Source: CAVREM01 sp963728825 (lineage in GTDB: Bacteria; Acidobacteriota; Vicinamibacteria; Vicinamibacterales; CAVVIG01). From it: 64,000 nt of DNA. The notes beneath the pieces are model-generated. The model did no database searches and was not told the DNA's origin. It saw nothing but the letters and a program-made list of their open reading frames with translations. Shown here in pieces: positions 17,319 through 27,300 of this stretch. Location of the stretch: the NCBI GenBank assembly GCA_963728825.1, contig CAVSLA010000006.1, positions 558,001-622,000 of the forward strand, written 5' to 3'. The translations under genes and the position numbers were made by a program. Position 1 is the stretch's first letter. The number at the start of each line of letters is the position of its first letter.

Positions 17319-18086
17319 TTATACCGCAGCCTGCCGGCTCCGCGTCACGATGTCCCTGAAGCTGCCAACCTCCAGGCTTGCGCCGCCGACCAGTGCGCCG
17401 TCCACGTCGGCCTGCGCGATGAGCTCGGCGATATTGTCCGGTTTGACGCTGCCGCCGTAAATCACATGGCACGCCGCGGCCGCGTCGGCGCCGAACCACT
17501 GTTTGAGCCGCTGCCGGATATGCTGATGCGCTTCTTCCGCCTGTGCCGCCGTCGCGTTTCTGCCGGTGCCGATGGCCCAGACCGGCTCGTAGGCGACGAC
17601 CAGGTCCGCGACCTGCGTGCCGGTCAGACGATCCAGGCCGTCCTTGATTTGACGATCGAGGATCCCGAGCGTCTCGTTCCGTTCTCTCTCTTCGAGCGTT
17701 TCGCCGATGCACACGATCGGCGTCAACTCGGCGCCGATCGCTGCCATCACCTTGCGATTGACCGTGACGTCGGTCTCGCCGAACAGCCGCCGCCGTTCGG
17801 AGTGGCCGATGATCACGTACTCCGCGCCGGCATCCTTGATCATGGCAGCCGAGATCTCGCCGGTAAACGCGCCCTCGCGTTCCCAGTAGAGGTCCTGTGC
17901 CGCAACGCTGATGTTGGTGTTCCTCAGTGCCTCAGCTGCCGCATGCACCGAGGTGAACGGCGGGGCGACGACGATCTCGACGCCGGTCACGTCTTTGAGG
18001 ACGCTGCGCAGCTCCTTGCTGAACACGATCGTCTCGTGCACGGTCTTGAACATCTTCCAGTTGCCGGCGATCAGGGGAGTTCTCAT
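17319..18086 (-). CDS. tpiA: Triosephosphate isomerase
   Basis: 255 aa, full family length. Active-site elements are all present: GNWKM (Lys), IIGHSERR (His), VVAYEPVWAIGTG (catalytic Glu and loop 6) and the phosphate-binding VIYGGSVKP. Interconverts dihydroxyacetone phosphate and glyceraldehyde-3-phosphate in glycolysis. Between pgk and secG on the same strand with short gaps, consistent with one operon. Confidence 0.97.
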   Translation of the reverse strand: MRTPLIAGNWKMFKTVHETIVFSKELRSVLKDVTGVEIVVAPPFTSVHAAAEALRNTNISVAAQDLYWEREGAFTGEISAAMIKDAGAEYVIIGHSERRRLFGETDVTVNRKVMAAIGAELTPIVCIGETLEERERNETLGILDRQIKDGLDRLTGTQVADLVVAYEPVWAIGTGRNATAAQAEEAHQHIRQRLKQWFGADAAAACHVIYGGSVKPDNIAELIAQADVDGALVGGASLEVGSFRDIVTRSRQAAV

Positions 18087-18112
18087 ACGTACTTTCTGTT
18101 GCTGGCCGCAGG

Positions 18113-19307
18113 CTAGGCATCGGTAAGGGCGGCGACGCCCGGAAGCGTACGCCCGCCGAGGAATTCGAGCGACGCGCCGCCGCCCGTCGAGATGTGCGTG
18201 ATGCGGTCGGCGACGGCCGCCTTCTTCACGGCGGCGATCGAGTCGCCGCCGCCGATGATCGTCGTGCCCTTGACCGACGCCACCGCGCGGGCGACGGCAT
18301 TGGTGCCGGTCGCGAAGGCTTCGATCTCGAATACCCCCATCGGGCCGTTCCAGACCACGGTTTTTGCGTCGGCGATCAGCGTCTCGTAGGCCTTGATCGT
18401 CGCTGGACCGATGTCCACACCGAGACGGTCGCCGATTCGAGCGTCGCCAATCGCCAGCAGTTCGTTGGCCGCGCCTTCCTGAATCTTGTCGGTGACGACG
18501 TGATCGACCGGCAGCTCGAGGGCGACGCCGCGCCGGGCCGCCTCGGTGGCAATCGCGTTCGCGCTTTCGAGCTTGTCCTCTTCGACCAGCGACTTTCCGA
18601 CCACGACGCCCCGCGCCTTGAAAAAGGTATAAGCCATGGCGCCGCCGATCAGCAGGCGATCGACCTTCGCCAGCAGGTTCTGGATGACCTCGAGCTTGTC
18701 CGATACCTTCGCCCCGCCGAGAATCGCGACAAACGGCCGCTCGGGCGACTCGAGCGCATGGCCGAGATAACGCAGCTCCTGCTCCATGAGCAAGCCGGCG
18801 GCAGCCTGCGGCAGATGATGCGTGATGCCTTCCACCGAGGCATGCGCCCGATGGGCTGCCCCGAAGGCATCGTTGATGTACACGTCAGCGAGCGACCCCA
18901 GCGAAGCTGGCAAACGCCGGATCGTTCTTTTCTTCCTCCGCATGGAAACGCAGGTTCTCGAGCAGCACGATGCCGCCGCCGCCCCCGTGAACCATCGTCA
19001 CCGCGTCACTGGCGGCGCTGCCGATGCAGTCGCGCACGAACTCGACCGGCCGCGCCAGGATTTCACCGAGATGATGCGCGATTGGAGCGAGCGAGTACTG
19101 CGGATTGACTGTACCTTTCGGGCGGCCGAGATGACTGGCGAGCACCACGGTCGCCCCGCGATCGAGCGCGTATTGAATCGTCGGCACCGAGGCGCGAATG
19201 CGCGTGTCGTCGGTGATCCGACCGTCCTTCAACGGCACGTTGAAGTCCACGCGAACGAACGCTCGCTTGCCTTTCAGGTCCAGATCCTTAACCGACAGCT
19301 TTGGCAT
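18113..19307 (-). CDS. pgk: Phosphoglycerate kinase (one frameshift)
   Basis: Starts at ATG 19307 (PKLSVKDLDLKGKRAFVRVD). The N-terminal half carries VDFNVPL, SHLGRP and LLENLRFHAEEEKND. Near 18900-18912 the frame shifts: the first frame ends in a stop at 18885 while the rest (SLADVYINDAFGAAHRAH, ILGGAKVSDK, TGGGASLEFLGG) continues in another frame to 18113. The total length is one base more than a multiple of three, so one inserted base explains it; corrected length ~397 aa, normal for Pgk. The gene is essential, so a sequence error is the likelier reading. Confidence 0.92.
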
Positions 19308-19315
19308 CCCGAAAC

Positions 19316-20325
19316 TTACAGGCCTTTCTTGACGAGCAGACGCAGCAGGTCGACGCATCGGCTCGAATAGCCCCACTCGTTGTCGTACCACGACAACACC
19401 TTGACGAAGTCGCCGTCCATCACCTTGGTGTACGGCGCGTCGACGATCGACGAGTTCGCGTTGCCTTTGAAGTCGATCGAGACGAGCTCCTCGGTCGGAG
19501 TAGGCGAGGATGCCCTTTCAAATTGCCGTTGGCTTCTTCTTTCAGCGCGGCATTGACCTCTTCGCCGGTGGTTTTCTTGTCGACGAGCGCGGCAAGGTCG
19601 ACCACCGAGACGTTGGGGGTCGGGACCCGCATCGCGAAGCCGTCGAGCCGGCCCTTCAGCTCGGGCAGCACTTCGCCAACGGCGAGGGCCGCGCCGGTCG
19701 TTGTGGGGATCATCGACAGCGCCGCCGCCCGCGCGCGACGCAGGTCCTTGTGCGGCAGATCGAGCAGCTGCTGATCGTTCGTATACGAGTGAATCGTGGT
19801 CATCCATCCTTTCCGGATCCCGAACCGCTGATGGATGACCTTGGCCAGCGGGGCGAGGCAGTTGGTGGTACACGACGCGTTGGAGATGATCTGATGCTTT
19901 GCCGGATCGTACTTCTCGTCGTTGACACCCAGCACGACCGTCAGGTCGGGTCCCTTGGCCGGCGCCGTGATCACGACCTTCTTCGCGCCGGCGGTCACGT
20001 GTTTGGCGGCATCCTCGCGGTTGGTGAACAGGCCGGTCGACTCGAAGACGATGTCGACGCCGAGATCCTTCCAGGGCAGCTGCGCCGGATCGCGCATCGA
20101 CAGGACTTTGAACTCGTCGCCGTCGACCGAGATCGCGTCGCCCTTCGCTTCGACGCTGGCGTGCAGGTTGCCGAGCACCGAGTCGTACTTGAAGAGATGC
20201 GCCAGCGTCTTGGCGTTGGTCAGATCGTTGACCGCCACGAAGTCGATGTTCTTGTCGCCGAGCGCCGCGCGCATGATGTTGCGGCCGATGCGGCCGAACC
20301 CGTTGATGCCCACCTTGACTGCCAT
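19316..20325 (-). CDS. gap: Glyceraldehyde-3-phosphate dehydrogenase (two frameshifts)
   Basis: Starts at ATG 20325 with Shine-Dalgarno GAGAGGTGAG. NAD-binding VGINGFGRIGRN, catalytic SNASCTTNCLAP, MTTIHSYTNDQ and the C-terminal SWYDNEWGYSSR are intact. Between NGNLKG and EELVSIDFKGN the reading needs two single-base removals: one in the AAAGGG run (near 19513-19518) and one in a CC pair (near 19495). The length is two bases over a multiple of three, agreeing with two insertions; corrected ~335 aa. First gene of the gap-pgk-tpiA-secG set. Confidence 0.93.
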
Positions 20326-20461
20326 CGAAGCTCACCTCTCTGCACGGGTCCGGCTCACCGCGTACGCCGAGACGGCGGCGAGTCGCCGAAGCCGGACACT
20401 ACCTACGCGTCTGGACAAACGCTCAATTCTACGTCAGACTTTTCGGCACACGCCAGCCGCC

Positions 20462-21790
20462 ATGTACCTGCTCTATAGCTTCCTGACGCTCGTCGTGTTT
20501 GTGCTGGTCTCACCGTACTTCCTCTACCAGGCGGTCCGCTACCAGAAGTACATCGGCAGTCTTGGCCAGCGCCTCGGCTACCTGCCGATTTCGCTCAACG
20601 TCGACGGTGAGGAATCGATCTGGATTCACGCCGTGTCGGTCGGCGAGGCGCTGACGGCGCGTGCGCTGGCGGCCGACCTGAAGGCCCGGTATCCGCGCCT
20701 GCGCCTCTATCTGTCGACGACCACGCTCGCGGGACAGCAGGTCGCCCGCCGCAGCCTGCAGCATGTCGACGCCGTGTTCTATTTCCCCTTCGACTGGGCG
20801 TTCATCGTGCGGCGCACGCTGAACATCGTCCGGCCGCGCGTGTTCGTGATGATGGAGACCGAGATCTGGCCGAACCTGCTGCGGGTCTGCCGCGCGCGGG
20901 GCGTCAAGACGGTGCTCATCAACGGCCGGATTTCGTCGCGGTCGTATCCACGATACCGGCTGATCCGCCCGTTCTTCCGCCGCGTGCTCGGTGACGTCGA
21001 TCGGTTCTGCATGCAGAGCGAAGAGTCGGCTCGACGAATCGTCGAGCTCGGTGCCGAACCCTCGCGGGTGACGGTCACCGGCAGTCTGAAGTTCGACTCA
21101 CTCGAAATCCCGGCGATCTCGCACGGCAAGCCGCGGGAGCGGGTCCTGCGATTCTTCCGCCTGTCTCACCGCGTGGTGCTCGTGGCCGGCAGCACGGTGC
21201 GCGGCGAGGAGCCGTCGGTGCTGCGCGCCTTCTCGAGGTTGAAAGCCGTGGCGCCATCGGCCCTGGCCATCCTCGCGCCCCGCCAACCCGAGCGGTTCGG
21301 CGAAGTCGAGCGCCTCGCGACCACCGCAGGATTCGTGACCACCCGCCGCTCCGACTTGCCAATTGACGCGGAACCGCGCGCAGACGTCGTCGTGCTCGAC
21401 ACCATCGGCGAGCTCGCCCAGCTCTATCAGGTGGCCACCGTGGTCTTCGTCGGGGGGAGCCTGGTCGATCACGGCGGCCACAACATCTTGGAGCCGGCGA
21501 TCTTCGGGAAGCCGATTCTGTTCGGTCCCCACATGCGCAATTTCACTGAGATCGCCGACGCGTTCATCGCCAATGACGCCGCCGTACAGGTCGGCTCCGA
21601 GCGCGAGCTCGAAGAGGCGATGGTGAGCCTTGCGACCGATCCGGTCCGGAGGGCCAAACTGGGTGCGGCGGCGCGCGCGCTCGTCGAAGCCAACCGCGGC
21701 GCGAAGGACAAGACGCTGGCGGTGATTGCCGACGTCCTGCCGCCGACCGGCAGCGGCGGCGTCGTGCGGCCGTTTCGGCTGGTGCACTAG
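20462..21790 (+). CDS. waaA: 3-deoxy-D-manno-octulosonic acid (Kdo) transferase
   Basis: 442 aa from ATG 20462. An N-terminal membrane anchor (YSFLTLVVFVLVSPYFLYQA), the GT30 acceptor-domain motif IHAVSVGEALTARALA (catalytic Glu), VMMETEIWPNLL, and the C-terminal FVGGSLVDHGGHNILEPA. Transfers Kdo to lipid A precursor at the inner face of the inner membrane. The longer open frame from 19922 is only the shadow of gap. Heads a lipid A/core gene run; two REP-like palindromes separate it from lpxK. Confidence 0.93.
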   Translation: MYLLYSFLTLVVFVLVSPYFLYQAVRYQKYIGSLGQRLGYLPISLNVDGEESIWIHAVSVGEALTARALAADLKARYPRLRLYLSTTTLAGQQVARRSLQHVDAVFYFPFDWAFIVRRTLNIVRPRVFVMMETEIWPNLLRVCRARGVKTVLINGRISSRSYPRYRLIRPFFRRVLGDVDRFCMQSEESARRIVELGAEPSRVTVTGSLKFDSLEIPAISHGKPRERVLRFFRLSHRVVLVAGSTVRGEEPSVLRAFSRLKAVAPSALAILAPRQPERFGEVERLATTAGFVTTRRSDLPIDAEPRADVVVLDTIGELAQLYQVATVVFVGGSLVDHGGHNILEPAIFGKPILFGPHMRNFTEIADAFIANDAAVQVGSERELEEAMVSLATDPVRRAKLGAAARALVEANRGAKDKTLAVIADVLPPTGSGGVVRPFRLVH

Positions 21791-21819
21791 GCGGGCTCAA
21801 AAGACCCGCCCTACATACG
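21790..21819 (-). repeat. REP-like palindrome, copy 2 (inverted orientation)
   Basis: GGCGGGCTC, loop AAAA, GACCCGCC, then CTACATACG. It starts at the last base of waaA, with the CTAC flank on the right, opposite to copy 1. Confidence 0.75.
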
Positions 21820-21828
21820 AAGGACGGT

Positions 21829-21856
21829 ACGTAGGCCGGGCCTCTCAGGCCCGGCA
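21829..21856 (+). repeat. REP-like palindrome, copy 3
   Basis: TACGTAG flank followed by stem GCCGGGCC, loop TCTCA, GGCCCGGC. It ends 6 bp before the lpxK GTG start and faces copy 2 as an inverted pair. Confidence 0.8.
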
Positions 21857-21862
21857 CCCATC

Positions 21863-22975
21863 GTGATACTCACCGCAGCGAGCAAGATTTACGGAGCGGC
21901 TGCCACGTGGCGGCGGCGATGGTACGCGCGCGATCCGTCGCGACGGCGGCGCCTCGGTCGCCCTGTCATCAGCATCGGCAATCTCAGCACCGGAGGCAGC
22001 GGCAAGACGCCTGTCGTGGCGCATATCGCGACGCTTCTGACGGCCCGCGGCGAGCGCCCCGCGATCCTGTCGCGCGGCTATCGGCGCAGTTCGCCGAGCG
22101 ATGGAGTGACGGTCGTATCGGACCGGACGCGTGTACTGGTTTCGCTGGCGCATGCCGGCGACGAGCCGCTCATGCTCGCGCAGGCGCTTCCCGGCGTGCC
22201 GGTACTGGTCTGCGCCGATCGGTACCTGGCGGGTCGCAGGGCCGAACAGGACCTTGGCGCGACCGTGCACCTGTTGGACGATGGGTTCCAGCACCTGGGT
22301 CTCGAGCGGGACGTCGATCTGCTGATTGCCGGCAGCCAGGACCTTCTGGATCATGTGCTGCCGGCTGGTCGTCTTCGCGAGCCAGTGATCGCCGCGCGGG
22401 CCGCCGATGCCGTGCTCATCAACGACCCCGAATCGTCGGGTGGACAACAGGTGGGACAGGCGCTGGGTCTGTCGACGATTTTCCACTTACGTCGCGCGAT
22501 CGGGGCACCGCGCTGGATGGAGACGGGGCTGCCTGCCGATATTCATGACGAGGTGGTGCTCGCGGTGGCCGGAATTGCGCGGCCCGAGCGGTTTTTCGCC
22601 GATCTCCAGGACGCCAGGGTTCGAGTGGCGAGCACGATGCCCTTCCGCGATCATCATCCCTACACCGATGCCGACGTCGAGCGCATCGCCAGCGCCGCCC
22701 GTTCGGTGAACGCCACCGTCGTCGTCACGACGGAGAAGGACGCCGTCCGCCTGTCGATCCGCCAGTTGCGCAACCTGAGAGTCGCCGTCGTGCCGCTGAC
22801 AGTGACGATCGAGCCCTCGTCGTTCATCGATTGGCTCCTGAGCCGTTTAGCACCAAGCACCCGGCCCCCTGCACCCGGCCCCCTGCACCCGGCCCCCGGC
22901 ACGCAGCCGAGCGCCCCCGGCACCCAGCCGCGCGCACCCGGCACGCGGCCCCCTGCACCCGGCACCCGATCGTGA
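21863..22975 (+). CDS. lpxK: Tetraacyldisaccharide 4'-kinase (LpxK) with repeat-encoded tail
   Basis: 370 aa from GTG 21863. P-loop SIGNLSTGGSGKTPVV, then LLDDGFQHLGLERDVDLL and VVTTEKDAVRL are standard LpxK motifs. Phosphorylates the lipid A disaccharide at 4' on the inner membrane. The last ~38 residues are not LpxK: they are Pro/Ala/Gly-rich with a 7-residue period (APGTQPS, APGTQPR, APGTRPP), encoded by a heptanucleotide array. The stop overlaps the lpxL start (GTGA), so the array has moved the stop to the next gene rather than broken the gene. Confidence 0.93.
   Translation: MILTAASKIYGAAATWRRRWYARDPSRRRRLGRPVISIGNLSTGGSGKTPVVAHIATLLTARGERPAILSRGYRRSSPSDGVTVVSDRTRVLVSLAHAGDEPLMLAQALPGVPVLVCADRYLAGRRAEQDLGATVHLLDDGFQHLGLERDVDLLIAGSQDLLDHVLPAGRLREPVIAARAADAVLINDPESSGGQQVGQALGLSTIFHLRRAIGAPRWMETGLPADIHDEVVLAVAGIARPERFFADLQDARVRVASTMPFRDHHPYTDADVERIASAARSVNATVVVTTEKDAVRLSIRQLRNLRVAVVPLTVTIEPSSFIDWLLSRLAPSTRPPAPGPLHPAPGTQPSAPGTQPRAPGTRPPAPGTRS
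22857..22968 (+). repeat. Heptamer array (GCACCCG type) inside lpxK
   Basis: Sixteen consecutive 7-nt units, all beginning GC, with consensus GCMCCCG. Typical units are GCACCCG and GCCCCCT; the most divergent are GCCGAGC and GCCGCGC. Three units make 21 nt, giving a 7-residue protein period. No inverted arm. Confidence 0.9.
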
Positions 22976-23886
22976 GACACCACCTCGAATACCTGGCCGT
23001 CAGGCTGCTGATTGCGGTGATCCGCGCCATGCCGGCGCCGTTGGTCGATCGATCGGGAGCGCTCCTCGGCCGCGCCGTCTACCTGCTGGACGGCACGCAT
23101 CGGCGCGTTGCCGAGCGGAACGTCGCAGCGGCTTTTCCGGGACGGCCGGAAAGGGAGCGTCGTGAGATCGTGCGCGGCGCCTTTGCGCATTTCGGCCGTC
23201 TGCTGATGGAGCTGCTCAAGTTCAGCACGTTGCCGCCCGAGGTGATGCTGGCGCGGGTCGAGTTCGAAGGCGAAGATCACGTGCGCGCCGCCTACGCGCA
23301 GGGCAAAGGCGTCCTGTTCGTCACCGGCCATTTCGGCTACTGGGAGCTGCAGGCGATGGTTCACGCGCTGCGCCTGCGGCCGATGGCGGTGGTGGCGCGG
23401 GCGCTCGACAACCCGTCGCTGAACGCGCTCCTCGAGCGAATCCGCACGCGCACCGGCAACAGCGTGATCTATCGTCAGGGAACGCTGCGCCGGATTCTGC
23501 GCACGCTGCAGGCGGGCGAGGGCGTCGGCATCCTGATCGATCAGCACATCATGACGCGCGACGCGATCTACGTCGACTTCTTCAATCGTCCGGCGGCGAC
23601 GACTTCATCGGTGGCGATGCTGGCGCTGCGCACCGGCGCGCCGGTCGTGCCGCTGTTTGCGCTGCCGCGCGGCGCCGGCCGTTATCGCATGGTCTACGAA
23701 CACGCGGTGGTTCCGCCGGCGCCGGACACCCCCGATGCGGTGCACGAGTTCACACAGCGCTGTACCGACGTCCTCGAGATGTACGTCCGCCGCAATCCCG
23801 AATTGTGGTTATGGATGCACCGACGCTGGAGAGACAACGAGGAGCCCGGCGGCCGGGAGCTGTTTCCGGCAACAGCGCCGGACTAA
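22972..23886 (+). CDS. lpxL: Lipid A lauroyl/myristoyl-type acyltransferase (LpxL/HtrB family)
   Basis: 304 aa from GTG 22972, overlapping the lpxK stop. Catalytic HxxxxE motif is HFGYWE, with downstream GVGILIDQHIM and C-terminal NPELWLWMHRRWRDN, as in LpxL/LpxM. Adds secondary acyl chains to Kdo-lipid A at the inner membrane. The longer frame from 22831 reads through the repeat array and is not real. Whether laurate or another chain is used cannot be told. Confidence 0.9.
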   Translation: MRHHLEYLAVRLLIAVIRAMPAPLVDRSGALLGRAVYLLDGTHRRVAERNVAAAFPGRPERERREIVRGAFAHFGRLLMELLKFSTLPPEVMLARVEFEGEDHVRAAYAQGKGVLFVTGHFGYWELQAMVHALRLRPMAVVARALDNPSLNALLERIRTRTGNSVIYRQGTLRRILRTLQAGEGVGILIDQHIMTRDAIYVDFFNRPAATTSSVAMLALRTGAPVVPLFALPRGAGRYRMVYEHAVVPPAPDTPDAVHEFTQRCTDVLEMYVRRNPELWLWMHRRWRDNEEPGGRELFPATAPD

Positions 23887-23897
23887 ATAGTGATAGT

Positions 23898-23981
23898 GAA
23901 ATTAGGAATTGCGAATTAGGAATTAGGAATTAGGCAAGGGGCATCAGGAATTCCTAATTCTCAATTCCTAATTCCTAATTA
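23898..23981. repeat. Inverted heptamer array (GGAATTA type), second copy
   Basis: Five units from 23898 (GGAATTA variants), a 14-bp spacer (23933-23946), then five units of the complementary type (CTAATTC) to 23981. The arms can pair almost fully. It lies between the convergent lpxL and nadE genes and may terminate both. Confidence 0.9.
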
Positions 23982-23990
23982 CGTTGAAGC

Positions 23991-25635
23991 TCATTCCAGC
24001 CTGGCCGCGATGGGCATTCGCCATCCGGTCCCGAACGCTCGATCGGTGACCTTGAGGCCGGGCGCGGCCTGCTTCCGCTTGAACTCTGCCGCCCTCACCA
24101 GTCTCAACACGCGATGGACGGTCGCCAGCTCAAAGCCGGCGGCGATAATCTGGTCCGCCGGCTCGTGTCGCTCGATGTGCCGTTGCAGGATGTCGTCGAG
24201 CACGTCGTAGGGCGGCAGCGAGTCCTGATCCGTCTGGTTCGGCCGTAGCTCGGCCGAAGGGGCTTTGGTGAGGATCGCTTCTGGAATCACCGGGCTTTTG
24301 GATGATCCATTCAGCCAGTGCGCCACACGGTAGACCGTCGTTTTTGGTACGTCCGCGATGACGGCCAGGCCGCCCGACATGTCGCCGTAGAGCGTGCAGT
24401 AGCCGACCGCCAGCTCGGATTTGTTGCCGGTGGAGAGCAGCAGCGCGCCGCGTTTATTCGACAGCGCCATCAACAGGTTGCCGCGGATCCGCGCCTGGAT
24501 GTTTTCTTCGGTGACGTCCTTTGCCGTCCCCTTGAACGCGTCGGCCAGCGTCCCGTCCATCGCGCGCATGACCTCTTCGATCGGCAAGGTCAATGTGTCG
24601 ATGCCGAGGTTTCCTGCGAGCGCCAGCGAGTCGTCGATGCTGCCCCGGCTGGAGTATGGTGACGGCATCAACACGCCGAGCACATGGTCGGCGCCAAGGG
24701 CCTCGGCCGCAATCGCCGCGGTCAGCGCCGAGTCGATCCCACCGGACAATCCGAGCACGACGCGCGTGAACCCGCACTTGCGCGCGTAGTCGCGGGTGCC
24801 CAGGACCAGCGCCTGCCAGATTTCCGATTCGATGTTCACCGGCGATGCCGGATCGATCGGACGGCCATCGTCCAGATCGCAGATGACCACGTCGGAGGCG
24901 AAGGGGCGGCCGCGCGCGAGTGGTGCACCATGGCGGTCGAACGCACAGCTCCGGCCGTCGAAGACCAGGTCGTCGTTGCCGCCGAACTGATTGACGTAGG
25001 CGACCGGGCGCCCATGCTTGCGCGCCAGGCTGCCGAGCATGTCCTCGCGCAGCTGATGTTTGCCGGCGGTGAACGGGGACGCCGAGAGGTTGATGATGGC
25101 GTCGGCGCCGTCGGCGGTCAGTGCCTCGACTGGATCGTGGTGGTAGCGGCGCCGTTTCCAGAAATCGCGATCGTTCCAGACATCCTCGCAGATGCTGATC
25201 CCGAGTCGTCGTCCGCCCAGTTCGAGGATCTGTGGCCCGTGAAACGGCTCGAAGTAACGATCCTCGTCGAAGACGTCATAGGTCGGCAGCAGCGACTTGC
25301 GAAAACACTCCTCGACGCGGCCGTTGCGGATGAAGGCTGCGGTATTGAACAGCGCGCGGCCTTCCGCCGACTGGTTGGGCTCGGGAAGGCCGACCAGCGT
25401 CGGTGGACCGTCGGCCAGTTCGCCAGCGAGCAACCGCAGCTCGTGCCAGCTGCGCTCGACGAAGGCAGCGCTGAGCAGGAGGTCGCGCGGCAGATAACCC
25501 ACCAGCGCGAGCTCGGGTGTGACCGCCAGGTCGGCGCCGCGCGTTGCGGCTTCGCGCGCCGCTTCGACGATCAGGCGCGCGTTGCCGGATGAGATCTCCC
25601 ACCGTGGGATTGATTTGCAGGAGGGCGATCTTCAC
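23991..25635 (-). CDS. nadE: Glutamine-dependent NAD+ synthetase (one frameshift)
   Basis: Starts at GTG 25635 (KIALLQINPTVGDL). The N-terminal nitrilase domain has Glu in TPELALVGY, Lys in RKSLLPTY and Cys in SICEDVWND. The synthetase domain has LGLSGGIDSALTAAIAA, LLSTGNKSELAVGYCTLYGD and TDQDSLPPYDVLD. One frame change near 25590, after VGDLI, is explained by one extra C; the corrected protein is ~547 aa, the normal two-domain length. Makes NAD+ from deamido-NAD+, ATP and Gln. Divergent from waaF. Confidence 0.92.
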
Positions 25636-25706
25636 AGATGTTGTGCACCGATCCTGACCGATTCGCGCATGGGAATATCGACAACGTATCGTACGCGGCC
25701 ACGGGT

Positions 25707-26691
25707 GTGAAGCGCCTGCTCGTCTTCGCGCCAAACTGGTTGGGCGACGCGGTGATGGCGCTGCCGGCCATTGCCGACCTTCGCCGCGGCGTGCGGCGCG
25801 TCAATCGACGTCGCGGCCCGGCCGAGCGTGGCACCGCTCTTCACGCTGGTCGACGGGGTCGGCCGGATCGTCACGCTGCAGCATCGCAGCCGCGTGACGA
25901 GGGACTTTGCCGCGGATCTCCGCGATACCGGCTATGACACCGCGGTCATTCTGCCCAACTCGTTTCAATCGGCGCTGACGGCGTGGCGCGCCGGGATCCC
26001 GAACCGCTGGGGCTACCGGACCGATTTGCGCGCGCCGCTCCTGACGAACGGGGTCGCAACGCCCGGAGCGGTGCACCAGGCTGCCTACTATCAACATCTG
26101 GCTCGTGCGCTTGGGTTCCCGAGCGGTCCGCTCGAACCGCGCATCGACGTCCCGGACGATCGGCGGCGGTCCGGTGCAGATCTTCTGAAAGCCGCAGGCT
26201 GGACAGGCAACTCGCCACTGGTGGCGCTGGCGCCGGGCGCTGCCTACGGCGGCGCCAAGCGGTGGCCGGCCGAGTCGTTTGCGGCGGTTGCTGACGGGCT
26301 GGCCGCCGACGGAGTGGGCACGGTCCTCATCGGCAGCGCGGCCGATCGTCGTGCAGGCGACGAAGTCGTACAGGCGGCGACGGGTGCACCGATCGATCTC
26401 ATCGGCCGCACCGACCTGCCGACGCTCGGCGGCGTCCTGGTCAACTGTCGCGGGCTCGTGTCGAACGACTCCGGCGCGATGCACTTTGCGGCGGCGCTCG
26501 GTCTGCGCGTCACCGCCATGTTCGGCCCGACCGAGGAATGGGCGACCCGACCGCTGGGCCGTATCGCGCCGGTCGTCCTCATCCACGACGTCTGGTGCCG
26601 GCCGTGCATGCTGCGCGAATGTCCCATCGATCACCGCTGCATGCGAGGCATCACCGTCGACAGCGTGCTGTCCGTCGCGAGGCAGTCGTGA
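25707..26691 (+). CDS. waaF: Heptosyltransferase II-like (WaaF; one frameshift)
   Basis: GTG 25707 begins KRLLVFAPNWLGDAVMALPA, the classic heptosyltransferase N-terminus. After ADLRR the frame changes (near 25785-25795; removal of one G restores ACGASIDVAARPSVAPL). The rest has LAPGAAYGGAKRWP, LIGRTDLPTLGGVLVNCRG, SNDSGAMHFAAALG, FGPTEEWATRP and a Cys-rich VWCRPCMLRECPIDHRC end typical of WaaF. Corrected length ~327 aa. Adds the second heptose to inner-core LPS. The stop overlaps gmhB. Confidence 0.9.
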
Positions 26692-27261
26692 CCGGAGCGG
26701 CGGTCTTTCTCGACCGCGACGGGACGTTGATCGAGGAGGTTGGCTACCTCGATCGGCCCGAGCGGGTCGAGCTCTACCCGTACAGCGCCGAGGCGATTCG
26801 CGCACTGAATCGTGCCGGCCTGCGCATCGTGATGGTCACGAATCAATCCGGGGTGGCGCGCGGATTCTTCAGCGAGTCGGTCGTGCACGCGGTGCACGAG
26901 CATATCGAGCAGCTGCTGGCCGGCGCCGGCGCGCACATCGACGCGTATTACTATTGTCCGCATCATCCCGACGGCAAGGTGGCGGAATACGCTCGCGCCT
27001 GTGACTGCCGGAAACCGGCACGCGGGCTGGTCGACCGCGCCGTCCGCGAGCTCGGCATCGATCCGCGCCGTTCGTTCACCGTGGGTGACCGGTGGCTCGA
27101 CGTCGCGCTGGCGCGCACCATCGGCGCGCGTGGAGTACCTGGTGAGAACCGGCTACGGGCTGACCGAGGAGCAGCGCCCGGTCGACGGCCTCTCGGCCGA
27201 CGCCATCGTCGACAACCTGGCGGCGGCCGCCAGCTGGCTGTTGCAATGCGTGAAATCATGA
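26688..27261 (+). CDS. gmhB: D,D-heptose 1,7-bisphosphate 7-phosphatase (one frameshift)
   Basis: GTG 26688 overlaps the waaF stop. HAD-phosphatase motif FLDRDGTLIEE, VMVTNQSGVARG, the zinc loop CPHHPDGKVAEYARACDCRKP with Cys and His ligands, and FTVGDRWLD are all GmhB features. Near 27130 the frame moves: after GARGV the expected LVRTGYGLTEEQRPVDGL lies in another frame, and one extra base accounts for it. Corrected ~190 aa. Removes the C7 phosphate in ADP-heptose synthesis. Confidence 0.9.
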
Positions 27262-27265
27262 ACCG

Positions 27266-27300
27266 CCATCTGCCATCTGCAATCTGCAATCTGCCATGCT
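27266..27300 (+). repeat. Short heptamer array (CAATCTG type)
   Basis: Five 7-nt units: CCATCTG twice, CAATCTG twice, then CCATGCT, which supplies the hldA start codon. The CAATCTG unit reappears in the array between the two tRNAs at 30.7 kb. Confidence 0.8.

Noticed and set aside
17299..17712. N-terminal extension of secG into tpiA
   Set aside because: Arg-rich shadow of tpiA; SecG starts with its first membrane helix at 17298.
19922..20461. N-terminal extension of waaA into gap
   Set aside because: The real waaA start at 20462 has the membrane anchor; the extension is antisense to gap.
22857..22968. CRISPR array
   Set aside because: Units are 7 nt and contiguous, with no spacers and no cas genes nearby.
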